A DNA stretch of 5,342 nucleotides, taken from assembly GCA_021730825.1 (NCBI GenBank), contig JAKFYO010000251.1, positions 1 to 5,342 on the forward strand, written 5' to 3'. The DNA comes from Hyphomicrobiales bacterium. GTDB lineage: Bacteria; Pseudomonadota; Alphaproteobacteria; Rhizobiales; Xanthobacteraceae. This document shows positions 5,325-5,342 of this stretch, piece by piece. Positions within the stretch are counted from its first letter, which is position 1. Every line of letters starts with the position of its first letter. The notes under the pieces were generated by a model. It was not told the DNA's origin, made no database searches, and worked only from the letters and a program-made list of their open reading frames with translations. The position numbers were made by a program, and so were the translations under genes.

Positions 5325-5342
5325 TCAAGCGAAGACGAATTG
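5322..5342 (+). other. In-frame TGA and family-like continuation of the DapA-like frame
   Basis: The codons after AAG are TGA TCA AGC GAA GAC GAA TTG, read as stop then SSEDEL. In relatives, as I recall, the LLSLAA strand is followed by a short acidic Ser/Asp/Glu segment of this kind that begins the next helix. A single change such as GGA or CGA to TGA would explain it. The window ends before the rest of the gene can be checked. Confidence 0.5.

Overview
The window is GC-rich and densely coded, with short intergenic gaps, G/C-rich third positions and clear purine-rich ribosome binding sites. Together with the protein families present, this suggests an alphaproteobacterium, probably Hyphomicrobiales (Bradyrhizobium-like). 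The taxonomic call is inference from style and family recall, not from a marker gene.

Layout. Bases 1-636 (+) hold the 3' part of an alpha/beta hydrolase gene. It converges on, and shares its stop region with, a minus-strand gene (633-1658) for a stand-alone catalytic domain of the cobalamin-independent methionine synthase (MetE) superfamily with all four zinc ligands present. A 135-bp divergent gap follows. It leads into a plus-strand pair with overlapping ends: an NAD(P)-binding epimerase/SDR-type protein (1794-2831) and a two-domain GNAT acetyltransferase (2818-3675). A strong hairpin terminator (3681-3705) separates this pair from a convergent minus-strand gene (3727-4740) for a secreted NMT1/THI5-type ABC-transporter substrate-binding protein. 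A 200-bp divergent region then leads to a plus-strand dihydrodipicolinate-synthase (DapA)-family gene starting with GTG at 4941. That frame is cut by a TGA at 5322, although the frame beyond it still looks like the same protein.

How the parts may work together. The two divergent promoter regions each carry a related 16-bp site, GTATCTAACTGGTTAC at 1725-1740 and GTAACTATCTAGTTAC at 4812-4827, identical at 13 of 16 positions. The second is the core of an 18-bp dyad with 8-bp arms. This suggests that one unidentified regulator controls the MetE-like enzyme, the SDR/GNAT pair, the binding protein and the DapA-like enzyme as one regulon. A binding protein, an aldolase-type lyase, an SDR, an acetyltransferase and a methyl- or alkyl-transferase would fit uptake and breakdown of a small organic molecule. 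The substrate cannot be read from the sequence. No transporter permease, ATPase or regulator gene is present. No tRNA, rRNA, CRISPR array, insertion sequence or phage gene was seen.
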